Source: Planctomycetota bacterium (GTDB lineage: Bacteria > Planctomycetota > Phycisphaerae > UBA1845). From it: DNA of 38,778 nucleotides. Positions 23,248 through 32,158 of the stretch are shown here, piece by piece (position 1 is the first letter of the stretch; every line of letters starts with the position of its first letter). The stretch is taken from positions 1-38,778 of the forward strand of contig JAKQDH010000031.1 in NCBI GenBank assembly GCA_029558835.1. The letters run 5' to 3'. Under the pieces are notes generated by a model. The model searched no databases. It was not told the origin of the DNA and saw nothing but the letters and a program-made list of their open reading frames with translations. Both the position numbers and the translations under genes were made by a program.

Positions 23248-25734
23248 ATGAAACCGACAGGTGAACCCACGTACGCGAGCGCTGCCGCGGGCGAACGGCA
23301 GGGCCCGGCGTCGCCGCCGCGAGCGGGGCGGCATCCCGCCTGGGTGCCCGCGGTGCTGGTGGTCGTGGGAACACTGGCCGGCGTGGTCGCGGTTTCCCGG
23401 TACACGGCCCTTTGCGTGTTGCTCGACGGGCTGGCGGCCGTGCTCGTGCTGGGGCCCGCGGTGCTGGCGGGCTTGTGGCTGGTGCCCTGGCGACCGGCCG
23501 CGGGGCTGCCGCTGCGCTGGCATCTGCTGCTGGGGGCGACCCTGGGAACCGGGGCATTGTCGCTGCTGACGCTGGGGCTGGGTATCGCCGGTCTGCTGCA
23601 ACGCGGGCTGTGGGTCGGGGTGCTGTTCCTGCTGACGGTGGCCGGCCTGGTGCGGCTGCGGGCACTCTTGCACGCGCACGCGCGCCGGGTGCCGTCGGCC
23701 CCGGTCACGGAGTCGGGCGACCCCGACGCACTGGGCAGCAGCCGGTACCTTTGGTTGCTGATCTGCCCGTTTCTGATCATCGCCCTGCTGGCAGCCACCC
23801 ACGCTCCGGGCTTCCTCTGGCGCGAGGAGGGCTACGGCTACGACGCCCTCGAGTATCACTTGCAGATGCCCAAGGAGTATCGTGCGGCCGGGCGCATCGG
23901 CTACGCTCCGCACAACGTGTACGCCAACTTCCCCGCCAATGTCGAGATGCTCTATCTGCTCGGCATGCTGCTGATGGACGGCGACGTCGATGCCGGCGTG
24001 GCCGCGCACATGATCCACCTGGCGCTGGCGGGTCTGGCCGTGCTCGCCGCGTGGGTGGTGGGGCGGGACGTGTCGCCCCGCGCCGGGCTGGTGAGCGGCG
24101 TAACCCTGGCGACGACCGGCTGGCTGCCGTACCTGAGCGGCTTGGCATACGTCGAGAACGGGATGCTCCTGTATGGCATCGCGGCCGTCGGTCTGGTGCT
24201 GCGGGCCTTGCGCGGCGAGCGGACGGCCGAGGCTGAGCGCCCGGCCGTGGGGCGGTATCGACAGCTTGCCGTGGCAGGTGTGCTGGCCGGGCTGGCATGC
24301 GGGTGCAAGTACACGGCGGTGGCATTCGTGGCTTTGCCCGTAGTGTTGGCGGCCGCGCTGGCGGGCAGAGGCGCGCTGCGCGGCCGCGCAGTCGGCGTCG
24401 TCGTGTGTGGGAGTGCCGCGTTGCTGGCATTCGCTCCCTGGCTGGTCAAGAACGCGGTGCTGACGGGCAACCCGGCGTTTCCGCTGGCCAACGGCCTGTT
24501 TCGCGCAGAGCCGCCGGGCTGGGGCGCGGAGGAGACCGCGCGCTGGCAGGGGGGGCATGCCCTTAAGCCGGATGAACGCCATCTGGGTACGCGGCTGACG
24601 GCCCTGTGGACGCACCTCGCGGGCGACCGTGATCAACGGTTCGGGCCGCTGGTGCTGCTGCTGGGACTGGTGGGCGTGCTGGCGAGGTGGTTCCGGGGCT
24701 CCCGCACCCTGGCCTCTCCCCCTGGGCATATGTTGAGCCTCTCCGGCGCGGAGCGGGCACATTTGTGCACCAAGGAAGCGCCTTCGCTTGCGCAGCCCTC
24801 ACCCCTGCCGCTCTCCCAAGGGGAGAGGGGTCCAGAAGCCACAACCCCAGCGTTGTCGGCGGCGGGTGAAGGTGTGGTACCCACGCTAAACACGTGCCCC
24901 CCCGGGGGGGCGAGGAGGGCAGAGACAGCGTCCGGGTGGCGAGTGGAACGTGCGGACGTGGCGCTGCTGCTGGTGCTGGTGGTTCAGCTTGCGGTGTGGC
25001 TGGGGGCAACGCATCTGTATGCGCGGTTCGCGGTGGTGTTGCTGATTCCACTGGTGTTGCTGGCCGGTCGGGCGGTGGCGGGCTCGGATCGGTGTCGGCG
25101 GACGGGGGATGGCGGAGGGGTCGCCTGCACCGTGGGCAGCGGTTGCTTCGCGCTGGTGGTGGTGGCCGTCGTGCTGGGTGCGGCGTGGAACCTGGCGTTC
25201 CTGGGTCGGCTGTACGCGCGGGAGGGAACGGGCGGGGCGCCGGCGTCGCTGATGTACGAGGGCAGGCTGTCGGGCACGGAGTATTTCAAGACGATCAACA
25301 CGGACGTGCCGGCCGACGCCCGCGTGCTGCTCGTCGGCGAGGCCCGGGCGTTCTACTTCCGCCGGCCGGTGGACTACTTCGTGGTGTTCAACCGCCAGCC
25401 GTTCGCGGAGGCGGTGCGGGCCGCTCGGGCCGGCACGGAGGTTCTCGACTGGCTGCGCCGGGAAGGCTACACCCACGTGCTGGTCAACTGGTGGGAGATC
25501 CAGCGCTTGCAGCGGACCTACGGGTTCCCGCCGGAAATCGACGAGACGCTGTTGCGCAGCCTGGAAATCCTCGGCTTGCGGCTGATGGAGGAGTATACCC
25601 TGCCGCTGGGCGCGACGCCGTATGCGACGCTGTACGAAGTGCCCGGCTCGGAATCCGGCGTGACGGGCACCCACCTACCGCATGAGCAGCAGGGAGGGCA
25701 GCGAAACCGGAATGATGCGCGGATCGGGGACTGA
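23248..25734 (+). CDS. Multi-pass membrane protein, GT39/ArnT-like glycosyltransferase
   Basis: An 828-residue integral membrane protein. Hydrophobic segments alternate across residues about 30-430 (PAVLVVVGTLAGVVAV, LDGLAAVLVLGPAVLAGLW, GIAAVGLVLRAL, VAFVALPVVLAAALAG) and again at about 565-660. A loop with EEGYGYDALEYHLQMPKEY lies after the early helices, where family enzymes carry an acidic catalytic motif. This suggests a lipid-linked-sugar glycosyltransferase of the PMT/ArnT type, but the donor and acceptor cannot be read. A non-membrane insert at about 488-565 contains a repeat element (24781-24895) translated in frame (PSPLPLSQGERGPEAT). The soluble tail has strand-helix segments (VLLVGEARAFYFRRPVDYFVVFN), as in GT-C proteins. 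ATG 23248 has CGGAG upstream. The 3' end overlaps the convergent ATPase gene by 60 bp. Confidence 0.65.
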   Translation: MKPTGEPTYASAAAGERQGPASPPRAGRHPAWVPAVLVVVGTLAGVVAVSRYTALCVLLDGLAAVLVLGPAVLAGLWLVPWRPAAGLPLRWHLLLGATLGTGALSLLTLGLGIAGLLQRGLWVGVLFLLTVAGLVRLRALLHAHARRVPSAPVTESGDPDALGSSRYLWLLICPFLIIALLAATHAPGFLWREEGYGYDALEYHLQMPKEYRAAGRIGYAPHNVYANFPANVEMLYLLGMLLMDGDVDAGVAAHMIHLALAGLAVLAAWVVGRDVSPRAGLVSGVTLATTGWLPYLSGLAYVENGMLLYGIAAVGLVLRALRGERTAEAERPAVGRYRQLAVAGVLAGLACGCKYTAVAFVALPVVLAAALAGRGALRGRAVGVVVCGSAALLAFAPWLVKNAVLTGNPAFPLANGLFRAEPPGWGAEETARWQGGHALKPDERHLGTRLTALWTHLAGDRDQRFGPLVLLLGLVGVLARWFRGSRTLASPPGHMLSLSGAERAHLCTKEAPSLAQPSPLPLSQGERGPEATTPALSAAGEGVVPTLNTCPPGGARRAETASGWRVERADVALLLVLVVQLAVWLGATHLYARFAVVLLIPLVLLAGRAVAGSDRCRRTGDGGGVACTVGSGCFALVVVAVVLGAAWNLAFLGRLYAREGTGGAPASLMYEGRLSGTEYFKTINTDVPADARVLLVGEARAFYFRRPVDYFVVFNRQPFAEAVRAARAGTEVLDWLRREGYTHVLVNWWEIQRLQRTYGFPPEIDETLLRSLEILGLRLMEEYTLPLGATPYATLYEVPGSESGVTGTHLPHEQQGGQRNRNDARIGD
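24781..24895 (-). repeat. Composite palindromic repeat inside the membrane-protein gene
   Basis: On the minus strand it reads GTGTTTAGCGTGGGTACC, then CACCCGCCGCC, then CCCCTCTCCCCTTGGGAGAG, then CAGGGGTGAGGGCTGCGC. The same order of blocks occurs at 31893-32010 on the plus strand. The reading frame stays open through it, and it adds about 38 residues between membrane segments. Confidence 0.75.
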
Positions 25735-27189
25735 CACGTCATCCAACATGGTCACCAGCACCCCGAGCGGTGCATTGTAGTGTGTCTTCTCGAGGAAGGA
25801 GCGCAGGCCGACCGTGTCACGATGCGGGTCGATGCGCTGGCGGTACTTGACTTCGACTGGTATGCGTTTGTCGCCCACGGTGAGGATGAAGTCCACTTCC
25901 GGCTCGGTAGTGCGCTCCGGAAAGTGCGCGATATCGAGGTGAGGCAAGCCCGCGAAGAAAGCGCCTACCACGTTTTCAGCCAAGTGCCCCGCCTGGTCGG
26001 CAAGATGAGGCGCGCCCTGGAGTCCAGCGGAGTGCAGCGGGACAACCTCCTGGAGCCAACTGGCCCGAAGACCCAGGTCTATCAGGCAGATCTTCTTGTT
26101 CCCCTTGCGTTTCTTCAATCGAATCTCCAGTGGCTCGATCAGCTTCACCAGCAACGCACCATCCAGGAACTTGAGGTAGCTTAGAATGCGCTGCCACCCT
26201 ACGTTAGCCTGGAGTGCCTGCCCGATGTCAGTGATGTACACCGCCGCACCGGGAGCCTGGCCGGCATAGCGACAGACCAGGCGAAAGACCTCTTCGAGAA
26301 GGTTGGCATCGCGCTTGCGGCCGCGTTCTCCGAGACGCAGATCATGTTCGATGACGCGCCGAACCACCGTCTCGTTGAGCTGGTCGGCCACTTCGGCCCA
26401 CGCTGCCTCCGGTCGAGCATGAACGATGGGGTACCCTCCACGCTCGGAGAAAGCGGCGAAGGCCCGGTCACGAACCTCGCCTACACGCGAACCATCCGTA
26501 ACGAGTCGGTGCCAGAACTCCGCGTTCACCAGCGGCTCCAGACCCTCGTCCGGCAGCGCGGGCTGCACGGCGGTCGCCCAGCGCAGCTCCGCGACTTCGC
26601 GTAGCAGCAGTGTGCCAAGTTCGAGTGTCGTGATGCGTCCGGCCAGGCTGTCCCGACCCGCTTCGATGCGCAGGGCGGAACTGCCCGTCACCACGACTCG
26701 AACGGTGTGGTGATCGACCAGAGCCTTCAACTGCGGCGCCCATTGGTGGAGGTTCTGGGCCTCATCGAGGAAGAGAAACACCGGTTGCCCCGCGTGAGCG
26801 GCCTCGTTGAGCGTCCTCTTCAGGATGCGGTCCTGAAACCACTGGACGATGTCCAGGAGCGGCTGCCGCAACTCCTCGAGCGCCGGAATCTCGTCAAACT
26901 GGATGCGCAGGATGTGCCGTGGATCTACCTTCTCCGTGTGCAGAAGATGCTGGATCGTCTGCTCCTGAAGGGTCGTCTTGCCCACCTGTCGTGCACCGCG
27001 CAAGACGACCGCTGGGGCAAGGCCCGATTTGAGCTTCTTCAACAGCGTCTGGAATGCCCACCGCCGATAGCGAGGCAGCACCCGGCCAGGCTTGCCCTCC
27101 CACCAGGGGTTGGTGGAACGCAAGTACTCGTCGAGCGCGGGAGGTATTCGTACCTTGTCGAAGATGTCCGGTCCTTCTGGGGTCTGCAT
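25675..27189 (-). CDS. ATP-binding protein, AAA_14 + DUF4143
   Basis: A 504-residue ATPase. Walker A GARQVGKT is at 65-72, Walker B FLFLDEAQ at 138-145, and a sensor-like VVVTGSSALRI at about 165. A winged-helix-like middle part (EHDLRLGERGRKRDANLLEEVFRLV, YITDIGQALQANVGWQRILSYLKFL) follows. The C-terminal DUF4143 half ends with EVDFILTVGDKRIPVEVKYRQ, a PD-(D/E)XK-like core. The family is widespread in genomic islands and often horizontally acquired; its function is not established (toxin-antitoxin-like or defence roles have been proposed). It lies 24 bp downstream of trxB in the same direction, so it could be co-transcribed. No strong Shine-Dalgarno is seen. Confidence 0.85.
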   Translation of the reverse strand: MQTPEGPDIFDKVRIPPALDEYLRSTNPWWEGKPGRVLPRYRRWAFQTLLKKLKSGLAPAVVLRGARQVGKTTLQEQTIQHLLHTEKVDPRHILRIQFDEIPALEELRQPLLDIVQWFQDRILKRTLNEAAHAGQPVFLFLDEAQNLHQWAPQLKALVDHHTVRVVVTGSSALRIEAGRDSLAGRITTLELGTLLLREVAELRWATAVQPALPDEGLEPLVNAEFWHRLVTDGSRVGEVRDRAFAAFSERGGYPIVHARPEAAWAEVADQLNETVVRRVIEHDLRLGERGRKRDANLLEEVFRLVCRYAGQAPGAAVYITDIGQALQANVGWQRILSYLKFLDGALLVKLIEPLEIRLKKRKGNKKICLIDLGLRASWLQEVVPLHSAGLQGAPHLADQAGHLAENVVGAFFAGLPHLDIAHFPERTTEPEVDFILTVGDKRIPVEVKYRQRIDPHRDTVGLRSFLEKTHYNAPLGVLVTMLDDVSVPDPRIIPVSLPSLLLMR

Positions 27190-27213
27190 CTCGCTACCGC
27201 TTCGCGTGTCCGC

Positions 27214-28251
27214 TCAGTGCACGCCCTGCTCGGCCAGCCAGCGTTCGGCGTCCAGGGCGGCCTTGCAGCCCATGCCGGCCGCCGTGATCGCCTGGCGGTA
27301 GACGCTGTCCACGACGTCGCCGGCCGCGAAAACCCCCTCCACGCTCGTCGTGGACCGGTACGGGTCTTTCAGCTTGATGTAGCCCTTGGCGTCCAGGGCG
27401 AGCTGGTCGCCCAGAAACGCGGTGGCCGGCGTGTGCCCGATGGCCAGGAAGAGTCCGCCGACCGACAGATCGGAGACCTCGGCCGTCTTGGTGTCCTTCA
27501 GCCGGACGCCGGTGATCCGCTGATCGCCGAGCACGTCGATGGGGATCTTGTTCCAGAGCACCTCGATTTTGGGATTGCTGAGGGCCCGCTCGGCCATGAT
27601 CTTCGAGGCACGAAGCTGGTCGCGCCGGTGGATCATGCAGACCTTGGCGGCGAATTTCGTGAGGTACGTCGCCTCCTCGACGGCCGAGTCCCCCCCGCCG
27701 ACTACCGCCAACACCTGGTCGCGGAAGATCGGCAGCGCGCCATCGCACACCGCGCAGGCGCTCACGCCGCCGCCCAGCCGCGCGAGGCGTTGCTCATTCT
27801 CCAGCCCGAGCCAGTTGGCCGTCGCCCCCGTGGCGATGATGACGGCGTGGGCGAGGTATTGCGCATCATCCTCGCCGACCACGACAAAGGGCCGCTGCGA
27901 AAGGTCCACGCGCTGGCAGTCGTGGAAGCTGTAGCTGTGCCCATCGTCGGGGTTGGAGACATCCGGGTGCAGCCCGTTGTCGGTGACGATCCGGGTGCCG
28001 AACCGAACCGCCTGCTGCTCGAAATGGGCCATGAGCCTCGGGCCGGTGACGCCCTCCGGGAAGCCGGGGTAGTTCTCGACCTCGGTAGTCATCATGAGCT
28101 GCCCGCCGGGCAGGACCGTGCTGGGGACCGTCTTCGGACGCCCAGCAAAGACGAGCGGATCGAGGTTGGCCCGGGCGGCATAGATGGCGGCCGTCCAGCC
28201 CGCCGGACCGGAGCCGATGATGACCAGTTTCTCAACGTTGTTATCGGACAT
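27214..28251 (-). CDS. trxB: Thioredoxin-disulfide reductase
   Basis: A 345-residue FAD/NADPH flavoenzyme that reduces thioredoxin. The FAD motif GSGPAG is near 13-18; the redox pair CAVCDG is at Cys166-Cys169; the NADPH motif GGGDSAVEEA and the terminal GVFAAGDVVDSVYRQAITAAG are standard. It is about 25-30 residues longer than the E. coli enzyme because of an insert around 98-125 (SNPDDGHSYSFHDCQRVDLS). A GGGGGTG lies about 10 bases before the ATG. A weak -10-like TAATAT lies upstream on the same strand near 28310. Cytoplasmic; no thioredoxin gene is adjacent. Confidence 0.95.
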   Translation of the reverse strand: MSDNNVEKLVIIGSGPAGWTAAIYAARANLDPLVFAGRPKTVPSTVLPGGQLMMTTEVENYPGFPEGVTGPRLMAHFEQQAVRFGTRIVTDNGLHPDVSNPDDGHSYSFHDCQRVDLSQRPFVVVGEDDAQYLAHAVIIATGATANWLGLENEQRLARLGGGVSACAVCDGALPIFRDQVLAVVGGGDSAVEEATYLTKFAAKVCMIHRRDQLRASKIMAERALSNPKIEVLWNKIPIDVLGDQRITGVRLKDTKTAEVSDLSVGGLFLAIGHTPATAFLGDQLALDAKGYIKLKDPYRSTTSVEGVFAAGDVVDSVYRQAITAAGMGCKAALDAERWLAEQGVH

Positions 28252-28572
28252 TCGTTTCGCACCCCCGCGCGGTGACCCCTGACCTTCGCCTCTTGCCTTC
28301 GGTGACAGGGGAATATTAGTGGGCTCGATTCAGCCACGAAAGAGCCGTCGCCCACGGCGCTCGGGCAGGTCGGCAGCCCTGGCGGCGCATGGCGCAGACA
28401 CCCCCGCCATTTTCACAGCTACAAGGTCAGCGCAAATTGACAGCGGGGAGCCCGATAACTACAATGGCACCGTTGGCGCTGGGCGGTCAGCGTGTGGCCG
28501 GCGGGGGCTGGCAACCTCGCTCCTCTTGGCGCGGAGCAGGGTTTTTTTCGGACTCTCAACGGACAAACACCG
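28252..28572. other. 321-bp divergent region between trxB and the HEGWH lipoprotein gene
   Basis: Intergenic. It contains the strong plus-strand promoter (28437-28465) and a minus-strand TAATAT-like -10 near 28310. No gene seen. Confidence 0.6.
28437..28465 (+). promoter_or_regulatory. Near-consensus sigma-70 promoter for the HEGWH lipoprotein
   Basis: TTGACA (28437-28442), a 17-base spacer, and TACAAT (28460-28465), 108 bases before the ATG at 28573. It is a perfect -35 and a five-of-six -10 in GC-rich DNA, so it is unlikely to be chance. Confidence 0.7.
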
Positions 28573-29550
28573 ATGCGCAGATGGGCAGGCAGCGTACTGA
28601 GACGACGAGGGGCCGCACGATGGAGCCCTGTCCTCCTGCTGCTCGTCGGTGGCTGCGCGGGTGGCAAGATCGACCTGTTCACGCCGAAGGTTTCGGCTCA
28701 GGTTGAGGAGTGGGACTTCCTCGGGCAGCGCGGCCGGCGGATCGTCACCGACCATTTCGAAGTGTACAGCACCATCCCGGACAAGGAGCTTGAGGAGGCG
28801 TTACCGACCTTCCTGGAGACGGCCTATCGGCAGTACGTCGCGACGGTGCCGCCTGGGCCGGCTGCCGAGCAGCGCTTGCAGACGTACATCTTCGGCTCGC
28901 GCCGCGACTGGATGGGCTACACGCGGATGCAATCACCGCACCGGGCACCCGTGTACAGCAAGATCCGACAGGGAGGCTACACCGAGGGTAGCACCTCGGT
29001 GCTGTTCTACACGACGCGGTCGGCCACGCTGGCGACGCTGGCGCACGAAGGGTGGCACCAGTACGCGGGGTCGCGTTTCCCGAACCGCCTGCCGCCCTGG
29101 CTGGAGGAAGGGTTGGCCTGCTATCACGAATCGTTCTACTACGAGGGTTCCCGGCCGCAGTTCACCCCGCGTCACAACACGTTGCGTATCAACAGCCTGC
29201 GGGAGGCCGTCCAGCGCGGCAATCTCTTTCCGTTGCGCCAGATCATCAACACGGATGCCGGACAGGTCATTCTCGACCATCAGGCGCGCGACACGCAGGT
29301 GTACTACGCCCAGACGTGGGCGTTGGTGACGTTCCTGCGGCACGGGCGGTACGCCGGGGCGTTTTCCGAGTTGCTGCGTGATTTCGCGGCCGGGGCACTG
29401 CCGGCGGCTGCCGGAGCCGCCCGCCTTACCGGTCCCGATCCGGTGGGAACGAGTTATGGGGAGGCCGTCTTTTACGCCTACTTCGGCACGGATCTGGACC
29501 GCATCGAACGCGAGTACCAAGACCATCTGGCCCGCGTCGCGGGTTTCTGA
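28573..29550 (+). CDS. Lipoprotein with DUF1570-like gluzincin fold
   Basis: A 326-residue protein. Two arginine clusters and a hydrophobic stretch end in the lipobox LVGGC (Cys28). The region at 152-184 carries LAHEGWHQY, with His158, Glu159 and His162, then WLEEGLACY about 15 residues later, which supplies a glutamate third ligand as in gluzincin peptidases. DUF1570 proteins of this type are common in planctomycetes and their substrates are unknown. A preceding domain (residues 50-150) has a HFEVYSTIPDKELEEAL strand-helix unit often seen before DUF1570. The ATG at 28573 is favoured by the signal peptide; a longer frame starts at 28492 downstream of the promoter and would lose a clean signal peptide. 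Confidence 0.8.
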   Translation: MRRWAGSVLRRRGAARWSPVLLLLVGGCAGGKIDLFTPKVSAQVEEWDFLGQRGRRIVTDHFEVYSTIPDKELEEALPTFLETAYRQYVATVPPGPAAEQRLQTYIFGSRRDWMGYTRMQSPHRAPVYSKIRQGGYTEGSTSVLFYTTRSATLATLAHEGWHQYAGSRFPNRLPPWLEEGLACYHESFYYEGSRPQFTPRHNTLRINSLREAVQRGNLFPLRQIINTDAGQVILDHQARDTQVYYAQTWALVTFLRHGRYAGAFSELLRDFAAGALPAAAGAARLTGPDPVGTSYGEAVFYAYFGTDLDRIEREYQDHLARVAGF

Positions 29551-29614
29551 TTGTTCGCCGCGGGGGTGCGCGCCTGCGTGCCGCGGGTGGGGCGCGCGGC
29601 TGGTGCGGCAAGCC

Positions 29615-29642
29615 TTGCTGGTGCGGCGATACCGTTTATCAT
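29615..29642 (+). promoter_or_regulatory. Candidate promoter for the hemerythrin-like gene
   Basis: TTGCTG (29615-29620), 16 bases, and TATCAT (29637-29642). Transcription would start near 29649, about 50 bases before the ATG. Confidence 0.4.
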
Positions 29643-29698
29643 GGGGCCGTCGGCGTGTGCAGTACGGCTTCAGTGCGGGGGAAGCGGGGGAGCGACGC

Positions 29699-30157
29699 AT
29701 GACACCGCAGGACTTGGCCAAGTGGGTGCGGGAGGAGAATGAGAAGGTCACGGTGCTGATCAGCGCCCTGCGCGAGAGAGTGGCCCTCGCACCGCCCGCC
29801 CGGGGAAGCGCATGGCTGAAGGAGTTCCGCGAGCGGTTCGAGCACTTGCGGGCGCATCTCGTCCGCCACATGGCCCTGGAGGAGAAGGCACCGGGGGGAT
29901 ACCTGGCGTGCGTGCTGGAACTGCGGCCGACGCTGGCACCGCAGGTGGACCGGCTCAAGCACAATCACGAGGAGATGCGGCGGCTGATGGACGTGCTGCA
30001 TCGCCAGATTGAGCTGGTGCGGCCCGACGATCGCCTGTTCTTGCGCGACACCATGAGCCGCATCTGCGATTTCCTGGGGTATCTCGAGCAACACCACGAG
30101 CAGGAAACGCTCATCATGACGTACGCGTTCACGCAGGAACTCGGGGTCCAGGCCTGA
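29699..30157 (+). CDS. Hemerythrin-like (HHE-domain) protein
   Basis: A 152-residue helical protein. Candidate iron ligands are spaced as in hemerythrin domains: His49, His53, His57 with Glu61; HNHEE at 88-92; and HHEQE at 132-136. Four helices of about 25 residues can be traced. Such proteins bind a di-iron centre and can sense or carry oxygen or nitric oxide, or repair iron-sulfur centres; which applies here is unknown. A GGGGGAG lies about 6 bases upstream of the ATG. It ends 67 bp before the convergent trpE. No signal peptide. Confidence 0.75.
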   Translation: MTPQDLAKWVREENEKVTVLISALRERVALAPPARGSAWLKEFRERFEHLRAHLVRHMALEEKAPGGYLACVLELRPTLAPQVDRLKHNHEEMRRLMDVLHRQIELVRPDDRLFLRDTMSRICDFLGYLEQHHEQETLIMTYAFTQELGVQA

Positions 30158-30224
30158 GTGGTGGGCGGTGCCCGCCCTACAGCCCTCTTGCCTCCTGCCT
30201 CTTTCCTCTTGCCTTCTTCCTTCG

Positions 30225-31769
30225 CTACTCCTTCTTCCATCCCTGTGCCACCTCAATGGCACTGAGCATGCTCTGGGCCTTGTTGAGGGTTTCCTGGTAT
30301 TCCAGGGCGGGTTCGGAATCGGCGACGATGCCGGCGCCGACCTGGGCATCGACGCGCTGTCGACCGTCGGGGCCCGGCGAGACCACCAGCGTCCGCAGCG
30401 TGATGCAGGTGTCCATGTTGCCGTGGAAGTCGATGTATCCCACGGCCCCGGCATAGGGCCCCCGCCGCACCGTCTCCAGCTCGTCGATGATCTGCATCGC
30501 CCGGATCTTCGGGGCGCCGCTCACCGTGCCCACCGGCAGCACGCTGCGCAGAGCATCGAGCGGCGTCTTCTCCGGCGCCAGGGTGCCGCTGACGTTGGAG
30601 CAGATGTGCATGACGTGGCTGTAGCGTTCCACGGTCATCAGCTCCGTGACCTCGACGCTGCCGGGGATGCAGACGCGGGCGAGGTCGTTGCGGCCCAAGT
30701 CCACGAGCATCACGTGCTCGGCCCGCTCCTTCGGGTCGGCCAGCAGTTCCGCCTCGTAGCCGCGGTCCTCGGCCTCGGTGCGCCCGCGCCGGCGGGTGCC
30801 GGCCAGCGGACGGGTCGAGACGGTGCGACCCTCGATGCGGCAGAGGATTTCCGGGCTGGAGCCCACCAGGGTGACCGCCGGCGATTTCAGGTAAAACATG
30901 AACGGCGACGGGTTGATCACCCGCAGGGCCCGGTACACGTTGAACGGCGGAACGTCGCACTGCATCGACAACCGCTGGGCCAGCACGACCTGAAAGATGT
31001 CGCCGGCCCGGATGTACTCCTTGGCGCGATCCACCCGTTCCTGGAACTGGGCAGCCGTCAGGTTGCTGGCGCCTTCCCGGCTCAGGGTGCGCGGGGCACC
31101 GAATTCCGGCGGAGCAGTCAGCATGGGCAGCAGCGGGCCCGGGTGGGCGGCACCGAGTTGCCGGACCACCTCCTCGATACGGGCGCACGCGGCGTCGTAG
31201 GCGGCGTTGAGCGCGCGCGGGTCACTGGGCCCCGGGCGCAGTCGGGCGTGCACGACCACGTGGATCAGCTTCCGGACGTGGTCGAAAATGACCATCTTGT
31301 CGTAGAGCCCGAACTGCACGTCGGGAAGCTGACGATCGTCCGGCGGCGGCGTGCCCAGGCGTTCGTAGTGCCGCGCGACGTCGTAGGCGAGGTAGCCGAC
31401 CGCGCCGCCCACGAAACGCGGCAACCCCGGCAACGGGGCGGTATGGTATCCCGCAAGTATGGCTTGCAGGCGGGCCAGCGGCTCCTCGCCGTCGAACACC
31501 TGTTCGCCCTCGGGCCCCCGCACTACGACGCGCGGCCCGTGTGCCTCCAGAAACGTGATCGGGTTCGCCCCCAGGAACGAGTAGCGGGCAACCTTCTCGC
31601 CGCCCACGACGCTCTCCAGCAGGAAGGCGTGCGGCGCGTCCCCGGCGAGCGCCTCGAAGGCTGACACCGGCGTCAGGTAGTCGCTCAGCAACGAGCACGA
31701 AATACCGATGGTATTGGCCGTGCGGGCCAGGTCCGCAAACTGCTGTCGGTCAGGCGCGTAGTGCAACAT
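30225..31769 (-). CDS. trpE: Anthranilate synthase component I
   Basis: A 514-residue chorismate-using enzyme of tryptophan synthesis. It has the LLES tryptophan-feedback motif (FLLESVVGGEKVARYSFLG), GSSPEILCRIEG, STRPLAGTRRRG, LVDLGRNDLARV and SGAPKIRAMQIIDELE. The catalytic core runs from about residue 230 to the end. The length fits TrpE rather than PabB or MenF. GGGAG lies 6 bases before the ATG at 31769. The glutamine amidotransferase subunit (trpG) is not adjacent; the 3' side meets the hemerythrin-like gene. Confidence 0.95.
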   Translation of the reverse strand: MLHYAPDRQQFADLARTANTIGISCSLLSDYLTPVSAFEALAGDAPHAFLLESVVGGEKVARYSFLGANPITFLEAHGPRVVVRGPEGEQVFDGEEPLARLQAILAGYHTAPLPGLPRFVGGAVGYLAYDVARHYERLGTPPPDDRQLPDVQFGLYDKMVIFDHVRKLIHVVVHARLRPGPSDPRALNAAYDAACARIEEVVRQLGAAHPGPLLPMLTAPPEFGAPRTLSREGASNLTAAQFQERVDRAKEYIRAGDIFQVVLAQRLSMQCDVPPFNVYRALRVINPSPFMFYLKSPAVTLVGSSPEILCRIEGRTVSTRPLAGTRRRGRTEAEDRGYEAELLADPKERAEHVMLVDLGRNDLARVCIPGSVEVTELMTVERYSHVMHICSNVSGTLAPEKTPLDALRSVLPVGTVSGAPKIRAMQIIDELETVRRGPYAGAVGYIDFHGNMDTCITLRTLVVSPGPDGRQRVDAQVGAGIVADSEPALEYQETLNKAQSMLSAIEVAQGWKKE

Positions 31770-32158
31770 GGTCTGCTCCCGCCCAGCCCCCGGCACCGGG
31801 CGCTCGGCCTATGGTGTTTCGGCAGGTGCGGTACAATGCCATCAGCCCGAACGGGAGGCAAGGGAAAGCGGGTTACGCCGCCGGCGCGGCGTCCGTGTTC
31901 AGAGTGGGTGCGATGCCCGCGCCCGCGGCGGGTGGGGGTGGCCTGCGACGCGCGCCCCCTCTCCCCTCGGGAGAGGGGCAAGGGTGAGGGCGGCGGAGGC
32001 GAGCACACCCCACCAGCACGTTTGCCCCGCGCGCAAGAGGACGTTGAACTCGTACGCCGTCGCCTGAGAGCAGGGCGCCCGCGACGCCGTACCTGCTGCA
32101 CCCGCACGGCCGACGCGCCGGCGGCCCACGCGATGACCCCGGGGGAGCAAGCGCAGAC
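31770..32158. other. 389-bp divergent region with a composite repeat
   Basis: Between trpE and the PTPS-like gene. It contains the composite repeat 31893-32010 and a TACAAT at 31832-31837 with no clear -35. No additional gene seen. Confidence 0.55.
31893..32010 (+). repeat. Composite palindromic repeat, intergenic copy
   Basis: GTGTTCAGAGTGGGTGCGATG, then GCCCGCGGCGGGTGGGGGTG, then CCCTCTCCCCTCGGGAGAGGGG, then CAAGGGTGAGGGCGGCGG. Same blocks and order as the in-gene copy at 24781-24895. Confidence 0.75.

Noticed and set aside
26707..28275. A 522-codon plus-strand frame opposite trxB and the ATPase gene
   Set aside because: Shadow frame spanning two real genes, no motif.
30168..31664. A 498-codon plus-strand frame opposite trpE
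   Set aside because: Shadow frame, no motif.
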